Shown here piece by piece: positions 50,615 through 59,961 of a DNA stretch of 64,000 bases. The notes under the pieces are model-generated. The model ran no database searches, was not told where the DNA came from, and worked only from the letters and a program-made list of their open reading frames with translations. A program made the position numbers and the translations under genes. Source of the stretch: Achromobacter xylosoxidans (GTDB taxonomy: Bacteria > Pseudomonadota > Gammaproteobacteria > Burkholderiales > Burkholderiaceae_B); assembly GCF_001457475.1 (NCBI RefSeq), contig NZ_LN831029.1:558001-622000 (forward strand), given 5' to 3'. How positions within the stretch are numbered: position 1 is the first letter of the stretch; each line of letters opens with the position of its first letter.

Positions 50615-52051
50615 TCAGCTCCGCTTGAGGATCTTGGCGTACTTCTTGTACAGGCCGTCCCAGCGCGCGCGCAGCTCGGTGGCCACTTGCGCGGGCGTGC
50701 GGGTGCCCTTGATCAGCATGTCCTGCGCGATCATCTCATGCATGCCGGTATCCCATTCCTGGTACCAGGGGGCCTTCAGGATATTGGCGGCCACGGCCTT
50801 CTCGCGCCCCTCGAACAGCCATTGGTAGACCTGCTCCCGATGCGCCGGGTACATCCATTTCATGATGGCGGCGCGGCTTTCGGGATCGCGGTAAAGCTCG
50901 GGAAAGGGCACTTCCAGGTTGGCCTTGGCGATCCAGTTCTTGTGCGTGGTCAGTTGCCCGGCGCGGTCGCGGTAGCCGAAGTACTTCACCAGTTCCCACA
51001 GCGCGGCCTGCTCGGCGTCGCTGCGCTTGCGCGTCGACATGCACAACAGCGCATGCCCCACCAGCACGGTGTCGTGGGTGGCGCCCGGCACCACCGGGTT
51101 GTAGCTGGAGTATTCGGCGATCTGGCTCTTGGCGGGATCGTTGTAGTTGAAGCTGTAGTAATCGATGTTCAGGTGGAAGGCGTGCTGGCCCTTCATCCAG
51201 GAGCTGGAGGTTTCGGTGCCCGACCACGTCAGCACGGCGCGCTGCACCAGTTCATCGTCCCACCAGCGCTTCCAGTCGCTCAGCACCTTGGTCAGCGGCG
51301 TGTCGGGGCCGAAGGTGGCGCGCAGCTCGCCGTCGACGAAGCGCTCGCCCTCGGCGAAGCATTGCGCGATGAGGGCCCATGGCAGGCCGGTCCAGGCGTT
51401 GTACCAGGGCATCAGCATCGGGTGCTGCGCCAACCCTTTTTGCTTGATTTCGCGCGCCTGTTTTTCGACCGTGGCCCAGTCCCGCGGGTAGTCGGCGGCG
51501 TTGGCGGTGCCGCCGTAGCCTGCCTCGCCCAGCATCTTCTCGTTGCGGAACAGCGCGTAGGGGCCGCCGTTGTAATAGGTCAGGCCGAGGTAGCGGCCGT
51601 CGGTGGCCTTGGCGTCCTCGACGATGCCGGGGAACATCTGCTTCTGGATGTCCGCCAGCCCGGGCATGTCGTCGATCGGGCGGATCCAGCCGGCCGCGTA
51701 CCAGCGCGAGGCCTGGCCGCGCTGCGCATAGAACATGTCCAGTGGCGCCTTTGCGGCCAGTTGGGTTTCCAGCACGGCGGCGTAGTCGCCGGGGATCGGC
51801 GACAGATTCACCGGCACGCCGCTTTCCTGCGTGAAGCGGGCGGCGCCCTGTTGCACGATCTCGCTGCCCCAGGGCCAGAAGGCGAAGGTCAGCGGCGAGG
51901 CGGCCTGTGCCAGCGCCCGCAGGGGCCAGCCGCCGGCCGCCAGCCCGGCCGCGCCGGCCAGGCCCGCGGCGCCGCGCAGGATGAAGTCGCGACGCTGGGC
52001 GTCGGCCGGAACCGGGTTGGGGCGGCCATCGGGATGGAGGGGCTGGGGCAT
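50615..52051 (-). CDS. ABC transporter substrate-binding protein with a Tat-type signal
   Basis: 478-aa extracellular solute-binding protein of the family-1 (MalE/UgpB-like) fold. The ATG at 52051 precedes a twin-arginine-type signal (QRRDFILRGAAGLAGAAG, then ALAQA cleavage near residue 50). The mature part starts SPLTFAFWPWGSEIVQQGA and has aromatic-rich pocket segments (YYNGGPYALF, LNIDYYSFNYND). Longer than usual (about 420 aa). First gene of the minus-strand cluster, with a predicted promoter and the second GTGACC palindrome 149-164 nt upstream. Confidence 0.88.
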   Translation of the reverse strand: MPQPLHPDGRPNPVPADAQRRDFILRGAAGLAGAAGLAAGGWPLRALAQAASPLTFAFWPWGSEIVQQGAARFTQESGVPVNLSPIPGDYAAVLETQLAAKAPLDMFYAQRGQASRWYAAGWIRPIDDMPGLADIQKQMFPGIVEDAKATDGRYLGLTYYNGGPYALFRNEKMLGEAGYGGTANAADYPRDWATVEKQAREIKQKGLAQHPMLMPWYNAWTGLPWALIAQCFAEGERFVDGELRATFGPDTPLTKVLSDWKRWWDDELVQRAVLTWSGTETSSSWMKGQHAFHLNIDYYSFNYNDPAKSQIAEYSSYNPVVPGATHDTVLVGHALLCMSTRKRSDAEQAALWELVKYFGYRDRAGQLTTHKNWIAKANLEVPFPELYRDPESRAAIMKWMYPAHREQVYQWLFEGREKAVAANILKAPWYQEWDTGMHEMIAQDMLIKGTRTPAQVATELRARWDGLYKKYAKILKRS

Positions 52052-52199
52052 GCTGGACTTCCTTGTGGTGGGATCGACGACAAAGAAACGGTGCAGCAAA
52101 AGCGATGAAGCGGGATGGCGGCGCGATGGCGCCAGCGAGCGGGCGTCGGGATGTTGAACCCGTTGCTCCGCCTCGCGTTCGACGAGCTGGCCATCCGAA

Positions 52200-52215
52200 G
52201 TGACCATGTGGTCAC
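52200..52215. promoter_or_regulatory. TetR-type operator palindrome, right edge of the D-amino-acid cluster
   Basis: GTGACCA-TG-TGGTCAC, perfect 7-bp arms with a 2-nt centre. Same design as 42046-42061. It begins 10 nt downstream of a predicted -10 box on the minus strand, the same geometry as at the other edge (9 nt). Confidence 0.65.
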
Positions 52216-52225
52216 ATCAGTAGCG

Positions 52226-52255
52226 AAGATAGGACCTGGCCACCTTTCGCGGCAA
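52226..52255 (-). promoter_or_regulatory. Predicted promoter of the minus-strand ABC/D-amino-acid operon
   Basis: On the minus strand: -35 TTGCCG (52250-52255), 18-nt spacer, -10 TATCTT (52226-52231); 4 of 6 matches each. The palindrome overlaps the expected start site. Confidence 0.45.
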
Positions 52256-52277
52256 GGGGGGAGTTTCCCTAGGACGC

Positions 52278-52303
52278 AAAAAAAACCGGCGCGGCGCGCC
52301 GGT
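52278..52303 (-). terminator. Intrinsic terminator of the argJ/DUF815/Nudix transcript
   Basis: On the minus strand: 8-bp stem ACCGGCGC/GCGCCGGT with a 3-nt loop, followed by eight T residues. Lies 46 nt beyond the Nudix-fusion stop codon. Confidence 0.9.
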
Positions 52304-52348
52304 CATGGACAGGGCGGCGGGCCGGCGATCCCGCCTGCGCCGCCCGTG

Positions 52349-53311
52349 TCAGATCAGGCCGCGAATGCCGGCGATGCCGTGCGCGCCGTGGCGCAGGGCC
52401 TGCGAGACCGTCTGGGTGGATTGCCCGCCGAGCGCGAAGACCGGGATGCCGGCGTCGCGGTTGCCGGCGACGAAGCCGTCCCAGCCCAGCGTCGGCGCGC
52501 CGGGGTGCGAGGGCGTGTCCAGCACGGGGCCGAGCACGGCGAAGTCCGCGCCCAGCTCGCGCGCATGCACCACCTGGGCGTTGTCGTGCGCCGAGACGCC
52601 GACCAGGGCGCCTGCCCGCAATTCGGGGCGCGAGGTCAGCCTTGCGGCGTCGGCGCTGCGCAGGTGCACGCCGTCGGCCTCGCGCCACCAGGCGGCTGGA
52701 TGGGCGCTGTTGACCAGCACGCGGGCGCCGGCGGCACGGCAGCGCTTGACGATCTGCTGCAGCGCCTCGTGCAGCGAGGCCGAGGCCGGGCCGTCGGGCC
52801 ACTGCGGTTCACGCAGTTGCACCAGCCTGACGCCGCGCGCCAGCGCCGCGTCCAGCCGGCCCAGGAACGCCGACAGGCCGGCGCGCGAGCCGATCGAACT
52901 GATGCCATAGGCGGTCGGCAGCTGCAGCCAGCGCAGCGGCGGCAGGGTGGCGGGCAGCAGGTCGCCGACGGACGCGGCGTTGGCCGGGTCGACCCATTCC
53001 AGGCGCTGGTTCTCCAGGCTGCGCGGCTCGCCTTCCCAGCCGGTGACGTGGCAGAACGCCAGGCGCACCGTGGTGTGCGGGTAGGCGTGCACGTAGGTCA
53101 CCCACGGGCGAGATTGCGTCACGCGGATGCCGATCTCTTCCTGCAGCTCGCGCGCCAGCGCCTGCAGCACGGTCTCGCCGGGTTCGAGCTTGCCGCCGGG
53201 CAGCTCCCACCAGCCCGACCAGGGCTTGCCTTCGGGGCGTTGCCCCAGCAACAGCATGCCGTCCGGACGCAGGATCAGGCCGGCGGCGACATCGATGATT
53301 TTGTCAGACAT
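52349..53311 (-). CDS. Nudix hydrolase / thiamine-phosphate-synthase-like fusion
   Basis: 320-aa two-domain protein. Residues about 1-130 are a MutT-type Nudix hydrolase with the box [23 protein letters not shown] (in part). From about 135 a ThiE/TenI-like barrel follows: [69 protein letters not shown] (in part) and PVFALGGQS. Such MutT-ThiE fusions are known in proteobacteria as oxidised-nucleotide sanitisers with an uncertain second activity. ATG at 53311 chosen to begin the Nudix beta strand ([14 protein letters not shown]). Overlaps the AAA gene by 8 nt. Confidence 0.92.
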   Translation of the reverse strand: MSDKIIDVAAGLILRPDGMLLLGQRPEGKPWSGWWELPGGKLEPGETVLQALARELQEEIGIRVTQSRPWVTYVHAYPHTTVRLAFCHVTGWEGEPRSLENQRLEWVDPANAASVGDLLPATLPPLRWLQLPTAYGISSIGSRAGLSAFLGRLDAALARGVRLVQLREPQWPDGPASASLHEALQQIVKRCRAAGARVLVNSAHPAAWWREADGVHLRSADAARLTSRPELRAGALVGVSAHDNAQVVHARELGADFAVLGPVLDTPSHPGAPTLGWDGFVAGNRDAGIPVFALGGQSTQTVSQALRHGAHGIAGIRGLI

Positions 53312-54170
53312 GGCGGGCAGCCCAGTCACGGGCGAATTGATAGGCGACGCGTCCCGAGCGCGAACCGCGCTCGATCGTCCACTGCAAGGCCTCGGTGCGC
53401 GAGGGCTCGATCTGCGCTTCCGGGCAGCCCAGCTCGCGCAGCCAGTGGTAGACGATGTCGAGGTAGTCGTCCTGCTTGAAGGGATAGAACGACAGCCACA
53501 GGCCGAAGCGCTCGGACAGCGAGATCTTCTCCTCGACGGTTTCGCCGGGGTGGATCTCGCCGTCGGGCTGGTGCTTGGCCTGCAGGTTCTCGCTCATGTA
53601 TTCCGGCATCAGGTGGCGCCGGTTGGAGGTGGCGTAGATCAGCACGTTGTCGCCCGAGGCGGCCACCGAGCCGTCCAGCACGGACTTGAGCGCCTTGTAG
53701 CCGGCCTCGCCTTCCTCGAACGACAGGTCGTCGCAGAACACGATGAAGCGCTCGGGGCGCGCGGCCACCAGTTCGACGATGTCGGCCAGGTCGCCCAGGT
53801 CGGACTTGTCGACCTCGATCAGGCGCAGGCCGCGGTCGCCGTAGGCCGCCAGCATGGCCTTGACCAGCGAGCTCTTGCCGGTGCCGCGGGCGCCGGTCAT
53901 GAGCACGTTGTTGGCGGGCTTCTTCTCGATGAACTGCACGGTGTTGCGGTCGATGATGCCCTTCTGGCGCTCGATGTGCTGCAGGTCTTCGAGTTCGATG
54001 CGGGCCACGTGGCGCACGGCGTCGAGCCAGCCGCGCGAACCGCGCTTGCGCCAGCGGAACGCGTGGGCGTTCCAGTCGATGTCGGGAGGGGCGGGCGGCA
54101 GCCAGGCTTCGAGCTGGGCCAGGACGCGCTCGGCGCGCTGGATGAGGGTGGTGAATTCGGTCGCGGTCAC
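53304..54170 (-). CDS. DUF815-family AAA ATP-binding protein
   Basis: 288-aa protein. The GTG at 54170 follows an AGGA box about 10 nt upstream and starts [21 protein letters not shown]; an upstream in-frame ATG would run through the intergenic hairpin. Walker [13 protein letters not shown] (about 88-98), Walker [13 protein letters not shown] and sensor region [14 protein letters not shown] are clear. DUF815 proteins are conserved near argJ in beta-proteobacteria, but their work is not established. Overlaps the Nudix gene by 8 nt. Confidence 0.88.
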   Translation of the reverse strand: MTATEFTTLIQRAERVLAQLEAWLPPAPPDIDWNAHAFRWRKRGSRGWLDAVRHVARIELEDLQHIERQKGIIDRNTVQFIEKKPANNVLMTGARGTGKSSLVKAMLAAYGDRGLRLIEVDKSDLGDLADIVELVAARPERFIVFCDDLSFEEGEAGYKALKSVLDGSVAASGDNVLIYATSNRRHLMPEYMSENLQAKHQPDGEIHPGETVEEKISLSERFGLWLSFYPFKQDDYLDIVYHWLRELGCPEAQIEPSRTEALQWTIERGSRSGRVAYQFARDWAARHV

Positions 54171-54195
54171 GGTGTGATCCTGGAAGAGCGAACGG

Positions 54196-54217
54196 GCGGG
54201 CCCGGCACCGGGCCCGC
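54196..54217 (-). promoter_or_regulatory. Strong hairpin between argJ and the DUF815 gene
   Basis: Perfect 10-bp stem GCGGGCCCGG/CCGGGCCCGC with a 2-nt loop, no T-run. The rest of the 300-bp gap between argJ and the DUF815 gene shows nothing else. May end argJ partially or stabilise RNA. Confidence 0.45.
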
Positions 54218-54470
54218 GTCGCATTCGCGGGCATCGTCGGAAGAAGAGGGCGCGTATCCCGCCGCAAGGCGTCGTGGGGACGCGCGCCGCTCAACGGTTG
54301 TCACCTGCCGGGGACCGCGGTGGTGCCACGGATTCCCCGGGGGCAGTGACCGGCGATGGGTAAGGCGCAGCCACTGGATTTCATTGCTGCCGCCATCCCG
54401 CGAGGCCCGGCGCGCAACTGAACGCCGTCGCTTCGCGCCCGGGGTCAGCCGGGCGGATGGCGGGTCTTGA

Positions 54471-55697
54471 TCAGGAACGGTAGTCGGCGTTGATCGACAC
54501 GTACTCGTGCGAGAAATCGCAGGTGTAGACGGTGTCGCTGACCTGGCCGCGGCCCAGCGCGATGCGCACGGTGATCTCGGCCTGCTTCATCACGCGCTGG
54601 CCATCGGCCTCCTGGTAGGCCGGGTTGCGGCCGCCGTCCTTGGCCACCAGCACGTCGTCGAGCCACAGGCGGATCTTCGACACGTCCAGGTCGTCGATGC
54701 CGGCATAGCCCACGGCGGCCAGGATGCGGCCCAGGTTGGGGTCCGAGGCGAAGAAGGCGGTCTTGACCAGCGGCGAATGGGCCACGGCGTAGGCCACCTT
54801 GAGGGCTTCCTCGGTGTTGCCGGCCTCTTCCACGCGGATGGTCATGAACTTGGTGGCGCCTTCGGCGTCGCGCACGATCTTCTGCGCCAGTTCCAGCGCG
54901 GCGGCGGTCAGGGCCTCGCGCACGGCGGCGTAGGCGGCGTCGGATTCGGCATTGACCTCGACGCCCGACTTGCCGGTGGCGACGATGATGAACGAGTCAT
55001 TGGTGGAGGTGTCGCCGTCCACGGTGATGCGGTTGAACGAGGCGTCGGCGATCTCGACCGCCAGCTTGCGCAAGAGCGGCTGGGCGATGCCGGCGTCGGT
55101 GGCCAGGAAGCTCAGCATGGTCGCCATGTTGGGGCGGATCATGCCGGCGCCCTTGCTGATGCCGGTGAAGGTGACGGTCTTGCCGCCGATCTGGACGCGG
55201 CGCGACGAGATCTTGGGCAGCGTGTCGGTGGTCATGATGCCGTGCGCGGCGCTGGACCAATGGTCGGCGCCCAGGTTGGCGATGGCGCCCGGCAGGCCGG
55301 CGAACAGGCGGTCCAGCGGCAGCGGCTCCAGGATCACGCCGGTCGAGAACGGCAGCACCTGGGCGGCGGGCACGCCCAGCAGGCGACCGAGTTCGGCGCA
55401 GGTGTCCTGGGCCTTCTTCAGGCCCTCGGCGCCGGTGCCGGCGTTGGCGTTGCCGGTGTTGATGACCAGCGCGCGGATCGGGCCGCCGTCGGCCAGGTGG
55501 GCCTGGCAGACCTGCACGGGGGCGGCGCAGAAGCGGTTGCGGGTGAACACGCCGGCCACGCTGCTGCCTTCGGCCAGGCGGAATACGGTCAGGTCGCGTC
55601 GGTTGGCTTTGCGGATGCCGGCCTCGGTGACGCCGATTTCAACGCCGGCAACAGGGAAAATTTCGGACTCGGAGGGGATCTGCAGGTTAACGGCCAT
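54471..55697 (-). CDS. argJ: Bifunctional glutamate N-acetyltransferase / acetyl-CoA transferase
   Basis: 408-aa ornithine acetyltransferase of the cyclic arginine pathway. The autoproteolysis site is visible in [17 protein letters not shown], where the Thr of the A-T-M-L motif becomes the N-terminal nucleophile of the beta chain. [27 protein letters not shown] and [15 protein letters not shown] are also typical. Moves the acetyl group from N-acetylornithine to glutamate. The ATG at 55697 begins [20 protein letters not shown]. Confidence 0.96.
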   Translation of the reverse strand: MAVNLQIPSESEIFPVAGVEIGVTEAGIRKANRRDLTVFRLAEGSSVAGVFTRNRFCAAPVQVCQAHLADGGPIRALVINTGNANAGTGAEGLKKAQDTCAELGRLLGVPAAQVLPFSTGVILEPLPLDRLFAGLPGAIANLGADHWSSAAHGIMTTDTLPKISSRRVQIGGKTVTFTGISKGAGMIRPNMATMLSFLATDAGIAQPLLRKLAVEIADASFNRITVDGDTSTNDSFIIVATGKSGVEVNAESDAAYAAVREALTAAALELAQKIVRDAEGATKFMTIRVEEAGNTEEALKVAYAVAHSPLVKTAFFASDPNLGRILAAVGYAGIDDLDVSKIRLWLDDVLVAKDGGRNPAYQEADGQRVMKQAEITVRIALGRGQVSDTVYTCDFSHEYVSINADYRS

Positions 55698-55818
55698 GAC
55701 TTCGTCTCATGAATGAGCAGGACGGAATCGCCGCCAGGGCAAGGCGGCGCGCGGGGGAAAGCTTCGTATTATCCCACTGCTTTGCGACAGCCGGCCGCGG
55801 CCGCCCGAAAGCCGGCTG

Positions 55819-56859
55819 TCAGGGGGCGGTGCGCATGGCGGCCACGTCCAGCACGCCGGCCTCGCGGTTGGACAGGATGGCGCGCACGCGGCCGTCCGGC
55901 GCCTGCAGCACCGACATGCCGGCCGCGATTTCCTTGCCGTCGGCCTGGCGCGCCGAGCGCCCGCGCGAGGGCGAGAACAGCAGGTCGCCGGGCTGCACGC
56001 CGGGCACCCGCGGGCCGGCCGTCAGCATGCGGGTGCCGGTGGGGTAGGTGATGCCGCCCAACGCGCTTTCGCGGCCCAGCAGGCCCTCGAACGCCAGCAG
56101 GCGGCGCTGGGCATCCAGCGTCATGTCGACTTTCAATAGCGGCATGCCGGCCACCGTCAGCGGTTCGCTGCCTTCGGCGCGCAGCAGCCAGCGGGGCGCG
56201 GGGCTGGCGGGATCGGGGGCGCTGCCGCGCGCCGCCTCGTCGACCTTGAGCCAGGCGCCGGGCGGAACCGGCTGCTGGTTCAAGCTGTTGCCGATGGCCA
56301 GGTGGCAGCTGGAAAAGCGCGGCTGGCCGCCTTGCATGACGAATTCGACCCGGTGGCCGTGGGCGCAGAGCCAGCCGTCCAGGGCCTGGTCGCGGTCGAG
56401 CTCGACGGACAGGCTCTCGGGCTGGCGGCTGGTGGCCGGGTAATGGAACAGGCGGGTGGCGCGCACGCCCTGCACGGTCGCCGGCTGGCCGTCCGGGAAG
56501 GTGGCGCGGTCGAACGAGGCCGGGTCGCCGGGCGTGGCCAGCCGCAGCGCCGTGCCGGTCGGCATGTCGACGCCGGCCAGCCGGGTGGGCTGGGCCAGCA
56601 CCAGGTTCAGGCTGGCGCCCAGGCGCGCGTCGCGCTGGGCGGCCAGCCACTGGCCCAGTTGCTGGTAGGGAAAGATGCCGCCGACCAGGGCCAGCAGCGC
56701 CATCAGGATCGTGCCGCCGCGGCGATGGTCGCCCAGCCAGAGGCGGGCGCCGCGGCTGGTGGCCAGGACGGCCAGCCAGGTCAGCAGCGTGGACAGGCAG
56801 GCCAGCGAGACCGCCATCAGCACGTAATAATTACCGCCAGGGAGAGATACCGGAATCAT
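55819..56859 (-). CDS. Uncharacterised membrane-anchored protein
   Basis: 346-aa protein I cannot place in a named family. The ATG at 56859 gives two N-terminal membrane segments (YYVLMAVSLACLSTLLTWLAV at about 11-31 and TILMALLALVGGIFPY at about 50-66), then a large presumably periplasmic domain of about 275 residues. That domain contains LDGWLCAHGHRVEFVMQ, KVDMTLDAQRRLLAFEGLL and a C-terminal QPGDLLFSPSRGRSA. No catalytic motif seen. Codon usage fits the neighbours. It lies between MarR and argJ on the minus strand. Confidence 0.7.
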   Translation of the reverse strand: MIPVSLPGGNYYVLMAVSLACLSTLLTWLAVLATSRGARLWLGDHRRGGTILMALLALVGGIFPYQQLGQWLAAQRDARLGASLNLVLAQPTRLAGVDMPTGTALRLATPGDPASFDRATFPDGQPATVQGVRATRLFHYPATSRQPESLSVELDRDQALDGWLCAHGHRVEFVMQGGQPRFSSCHLAIGNSLNQQPVPPGAWLKVDEAARGSAPDPASPAPRWLLRAEGSEPLTVAGMPLLKVDMTLDAQRRLLAFEGLLGRESALGGITYPTGTRMLTAGPRVPGVQPGDLLFSPSRGRSARQADGKEIAAGMSVLQAPDGRVRAILSNREAGVLDVAAMRTAP

Positions 56860-56969
56860 GGCGGCAATTATGCGCCAAAGCGTTGCCGTTTTTTGAGGCT
56901 GGCGCCGCGTCCGGGCGACGCTGGTGCGCCGTCGGTCGGCGGGCGGCGCCGGGCGCGGCTCGGACCCGC

Positions 56970-57464
56970 TCAGTCCTTGGCGTTGGCCGAGCGGGTGGCG
57001 ATGACCTGCAGCTTCAGTTCGCCAAGCGCCTGGAACAGCGCGTTGCGGCTGCCTTCGGGCAGTTCGCCGAACATGGACTTGACCCACGACTCGTGCGCCC
57101 GGGCCATCCTGGCGAAGCTCTTCCTGCCCTGCGGCGTCAGCTTGATGAGCGAACTGCGGCGATCGGACTCGACCTTGGTGCGCACCACCAGGCCTTCTTT
57201 TTCGAGTTGGTCGGTGATACCGGTAATATTGCCGTTGGTGACCATCATGTGGCGCGACAATTCGCCCATCTTCATGCCCTTGGGGGCGCGCTGCAATTGC
57301 GCCATCAGGTCGAAACGGGGCAGGGTGGTGTCGAATTCGTTGCGCAGCCGGCTGCGGATCTCGCCTTCGATGAGATTGGCGCAGGTCAGCATGCGCAGCC
57401 ACAGGCGCAGCGCGTGGTGATCGTCGGGGGCGGCGCGGGATTCCAGGTCGGGGGCGTCTGTCAT
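56970..57464 (-). CDS. MarR-family regulator
   Basis: 164-aa winged-helix regulator. HTH and wing at residues about 60-105 (MKMGELSRHMMVTNGNITGITDQLEKEGLVVRTKVESDRRSSLI, in part), flanked by dimerisation helices. Divergent from the second Liv-type transporter with a 260-bp region that holds an imperfect palindrome (57544-57563). Probably represses the transporter until an aromatic or phenolic ligand is bound, as many MarR proteins do; ligand unknown. Confidence 0.9.
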   Translation of the reverse strand: MTDAPDLESRAAPDDHHALRLWLRMLTCANLIEGEIRSRLRNEFDTTLPRFDLMAQLQRAPKGMKMGELSRHMMVTNGNITGITDQLEKEGLVVRTKVESDRRSSLIKLTPQGRKSFARMARAHESWVKSMFGELPEGSRNALFQALGELKLQVIATRSANAKD

Positions 57465-57543
57465 GGTCGGGAGGTTACCGGGAATGCGTGGAGAGGTCTG
57501 TATTCGTGAGTCACTGGTAAAAACCCTAGACTTGTTTTGCCGG

Positions 57544-57563
57544 ATACTTTAAACCTAAACTAT
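57544..57563. promoter_or_regulatory. Candidate MarR operator
   Basis: ATACTTTA-AACC-TAAACTAT, 8-bp arms with one mismatched pair. It falls between possible -35 (TTGTTT 57532-57537 or TTGCCG 57537-57542) and -10 (TAAACT or TATGAA) boxes for the binding-protein gene, so a bound repressor would block transcription. Confidence 0.5.
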
Positions 57564-57724
57564 GAACCACGCCAGTTCTCCCCTTGCCGTACCACGGGAT
57601 CGGCTGCTGCGGGCGCCGGTCTGACGCGCCGCCTGAACGGGCCGGCAGGCCGGGCATAGAAGTCCTTCGAATCGCAATCCCAGAAAAACACCCTCTGCGC
57701 GGCTCGCGCACGGAGCACACCACC

Positions 57725-58888
57725 ATGCGTTTCATCACTTCCCTCGTTGCCGCCGCCGCGTTGGTTCCGGCACTGGCGCATGCCGATCCGGTCAAGGTCG
57801 GCATCGCGAATGACATTTCCGGCCCGTTCTCGGCCCTGGGCGCCGAAGCCCGCGACGGCTTCAACCTGGCCATCAAGCAACTGGGCAGCAAGCTGGGCGG
57901 CCAGCCCGCCGAATTCCTGCAGACCGACATGGGCGGCAACCCGGACCAGGCGCGCCAATTGGTCACGCGCTACATCCAGCGCGACAAGGTCGATTTCTTC
58001 ACCGGCCCGATCGGCTCGAACGTGGCGCTGGCCGTCGGCCCCGCGCTGTTCGCCGCCAAGGTGCCGTACCTGTCCAACAACCCGGGCCCCAGCCAGTTCG
58101 CCGGCGCCCAGTGCAACAACTACTGGTTCGGTTCGTCCTACCAGAACGACGCCTTCCACGAAGCGGCCGGCAAGGTCGCGGCCGACCGCGGCTTCAAGAA
58201 GATGTTCATCATGGCCCCGGACTACCCGGCCGGCAAGGACGCGCTGGCCGGCTTCAAGCGCGGCTACAAGACCGCCCCGGGCGACGAGGTCTACACCAAG
58301 CTGGGCCAGATCGACTACGCCGCCGAAATCGCCCAGATCCGCGCCGCCAAGCCGGACGCGGTCTACATCTTCCTGCCGGGCGGCATGGGCATCAACTTCG
58401 TCAAGCAGTTCGTGTCGGCCGGCCTGTCGCAGAGCGTCAAGCTGATCGGCCCGGGCTTCTCGGCCGACGAGGACGTGATCCAGGCCGTGGGCGAGCCGAT
58501 GCTGGGCATGTACAACACGGCGCAGTGGGCGCATGACCTGGACGTGCCGCAGAACAAGGCGTTCGTCGAGGCCTTCCGCAAGGAATACAACGGCCGCTAC
58601 CCGTCGGTGTACGCCGCCCAGGCGTATGACGTCATCATGGCCATGGACGCCGCCGTCAAGCAGGCCGGCGGCAAGGCCTCCGACCGCGACGCCATCGTCA
58701 AGGCGCTGGCCAAGGCCGACTACCCCTCGGTGCGCGGCAGCTACACCTACGGCAAGAACCACTACCCGATCCAGGCCTACTACCTGCGCGTGGTCGACAA
58801 GGACGCCAGCGGCCGCATCACCAACAAGCTGGTCGGCAAGGTGTTCGACAAGTACCAGGACGTCTACGTCGGCGACTGCAAACTATAA
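57725..58888 (+). CDS. ABC transporter periplasmic binding protein, LivK/aromatic-acid type (second copy)
   Basis: 387-aa type-I periplasmic binding protein. Signal peptide MRFITSLVAAAALVPALAHA. Mature start DPVKVGIANDISGPFSALG; GGNPDQARQLVTRYIQRDKVDFFTG and NPGPSQFAGAQCNNYWFG follow, and the C-terminus is VYVGDCKL. Paralogous to the protein at 14283-15458. ATG at 57725 is the start of the signal peptide. First gene of a five-gene importer, probably for an aromatic acid or hydrophobic amino acid. Confidence 0.92.
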   Translation: MRFITSLVAAAALVPALAHADPVKVGIANDISGPFSALGAEARDGFNLAIKQLGSKLGGQPAEFLQTDMGGNPDQARQLVTRYIQRDKVDFFTGPIGSNVALAVGPALFAAKVPYLSNNPGPSQFAGAQCNNYWFGSSYQNDAFHEAAGKVAADRGFKKMFIMAPDYPAGKDALAGFKRGYKTAPGDEVYTKLGQIDYAAEIAQIRAAKPDAVYIFLPGGMGINFVKQFVSAGLSQSVKLIGPGFSADEDVIQAVGEPMLGMYNTAQWAHDLDVPQNKAFVEAFRKEYNGRYPSVYAAQAYDVIMAMDAAVKQAGGKASDRDAIVKALAKADYPSVRGSYTYGKNHYPIQAYYLRVVDKDASGRITNKLVGKVFDKYQDVYVGDCKL

Positions 58889-58898
58889 AAGGCGGCGG

Positions 58899-59010
58899 GA
58901 CGCGTAAAGCGTCGCGGCTACACGATGTAGCCCGACCCTGCGGGGTCGCGCGGATCCGGCTTCACCGGTCCGTCGCGACGCCCCTTGAGGGGCAAGCGCG
59001 CAGCGCTGCG
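58899..59010 (+). promoter_or_regulatory. Array of five small stem-loops between binding protein and livH
   Basis: The 152-bp gap holds, in order: GACGC/GCGTC (58899-58913), CGACCC/GGGTCG (58933-58948), GGATCCGG/CCGGTCC (58952-58971), GCCCC/GGGGC (58980-58993) and the palindrome CGCAGCGCTGCG (58999-59010). No U-run. Likely a structured RNA element that raises binding-protein over permease levels. Confidence 0.5.
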
Positions 59011-59040
59011 GGGGCGGGTCTACAGCAGAGGGGATTTTTC

Positions 59041-59961
59041 ATGACGTTCACGCTCATCGTCGAGCAATTGCTGAACGGTCTGCAGTTTGGGTTGATGTTG
59101 TTTCTGATCGCGGCCGGGCTGACCCTGGTGTTCGGCATCATGGACATCATGAATCTGGCGCACGGCTCGCTCTATATGGCAGGCGCCTATGTCGCCGCCG
59201 AAACCATGCAGCGCACGGGGTCCTTCACCGCCGCCGTGCTGGTGGCCGCCGTCGCCACCGGCCTGGTCGGGGTGGCGCTGGAACTGACGCTGATCCGCCG
59301 CCTGGCGCTGCGTGACCACCTGGCGCAGGTGCTGGGCACCTACGCCGTCATCCTCATCGCCAATGACCTGGTCAAGATGATCTGGGGCCCGACCCCGGTC
59401 ATGCTGAACATGCCGGCACTGCTGTCCGGGCCGGTGCGCCTGCTGCCCGACCTGCTGTATCCGGCCTACCGCCTGATGATCATCGTCTTCGGCGTGGCCT
59501 CGGCCGTCGGGCTGTACTGGTTCGTGACGCGCACCCGCGCCGGCGTGCTGGTGCGTGCCGGCGCCTCGAACCGCCAGATGGCCACCCTGATGGGCGTGCG
59601 CGTGCCGCTGCTGTTCCTGGGCGTGTTCGTGCTGGGCGCCATGCTGGCGGCCGTGGCCGGCGCGCTGCTGGGCCCGATCACCTCGGTGCAGGTCGGCATG
59701 GGCGAGGAAATCCTGATCCTGGTGCTGGTGTGCATCGTCATCGGCGGCATCGGCTCGATCCGCGGTGCCTTCGTCGGCGCGCTGCTGGTGGGCATGGTCG
59801 ACACCGCCGGGCGCGCTTTCCTGCCGATGCTGCTGCGCCAGGTGTTCTCGCCCGCGGTCGCTTCCAGCGTCGGCCCGACGCTGGCGGCCATCGCCATCTA
59901 CGTGCTGATGGCGGCGGTCCTGGTGTTCCGGCCTTCCGGCCTGTTTCCGGCGCGAGGCTGA
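59041..59961 (+). CDS. livH: Branched-chain-type ABC transporter permease LivH (second copy)
   Basis: 306-aa permease. MTFTLIVEQLLNGLQFGLML opens the first helix, LTLVFGIMDIMNLAHGSLYM is the conserved second block, and MGEEILILVLVCIVIGGIGSIRG marks the loop near the C-terminus (in part). Its stop overlaps the livM start (TGATG). Confidence 0.93.
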   Translation: MTFTLIVEQLLNGLQFGLMLFLIAAGLTLVFGIMDIMNLAHGSLYMAGAYVAAETMQRTGSFTAAVLVAAVATGLVGVALELTLIRRLALRDHLAQVLGTYAVILIANDLVKMIWGPTPVMLNMPALLSGPVRLLPDLLYPAYRLMIIVFGVASAVGLYWFVTRTRAGVLVRAGASNRQMATLMGVRVPLLFLGVFVLGAMLAAVAGALLGPITSVQVGMGEEILILVLVCIVIGGIGSIRGAFVGALLVGMVDTAGRAFLPMLLRQVFSPAVASSVGPTLAAIAIYVLMAAVLVFRPSGLFPARG

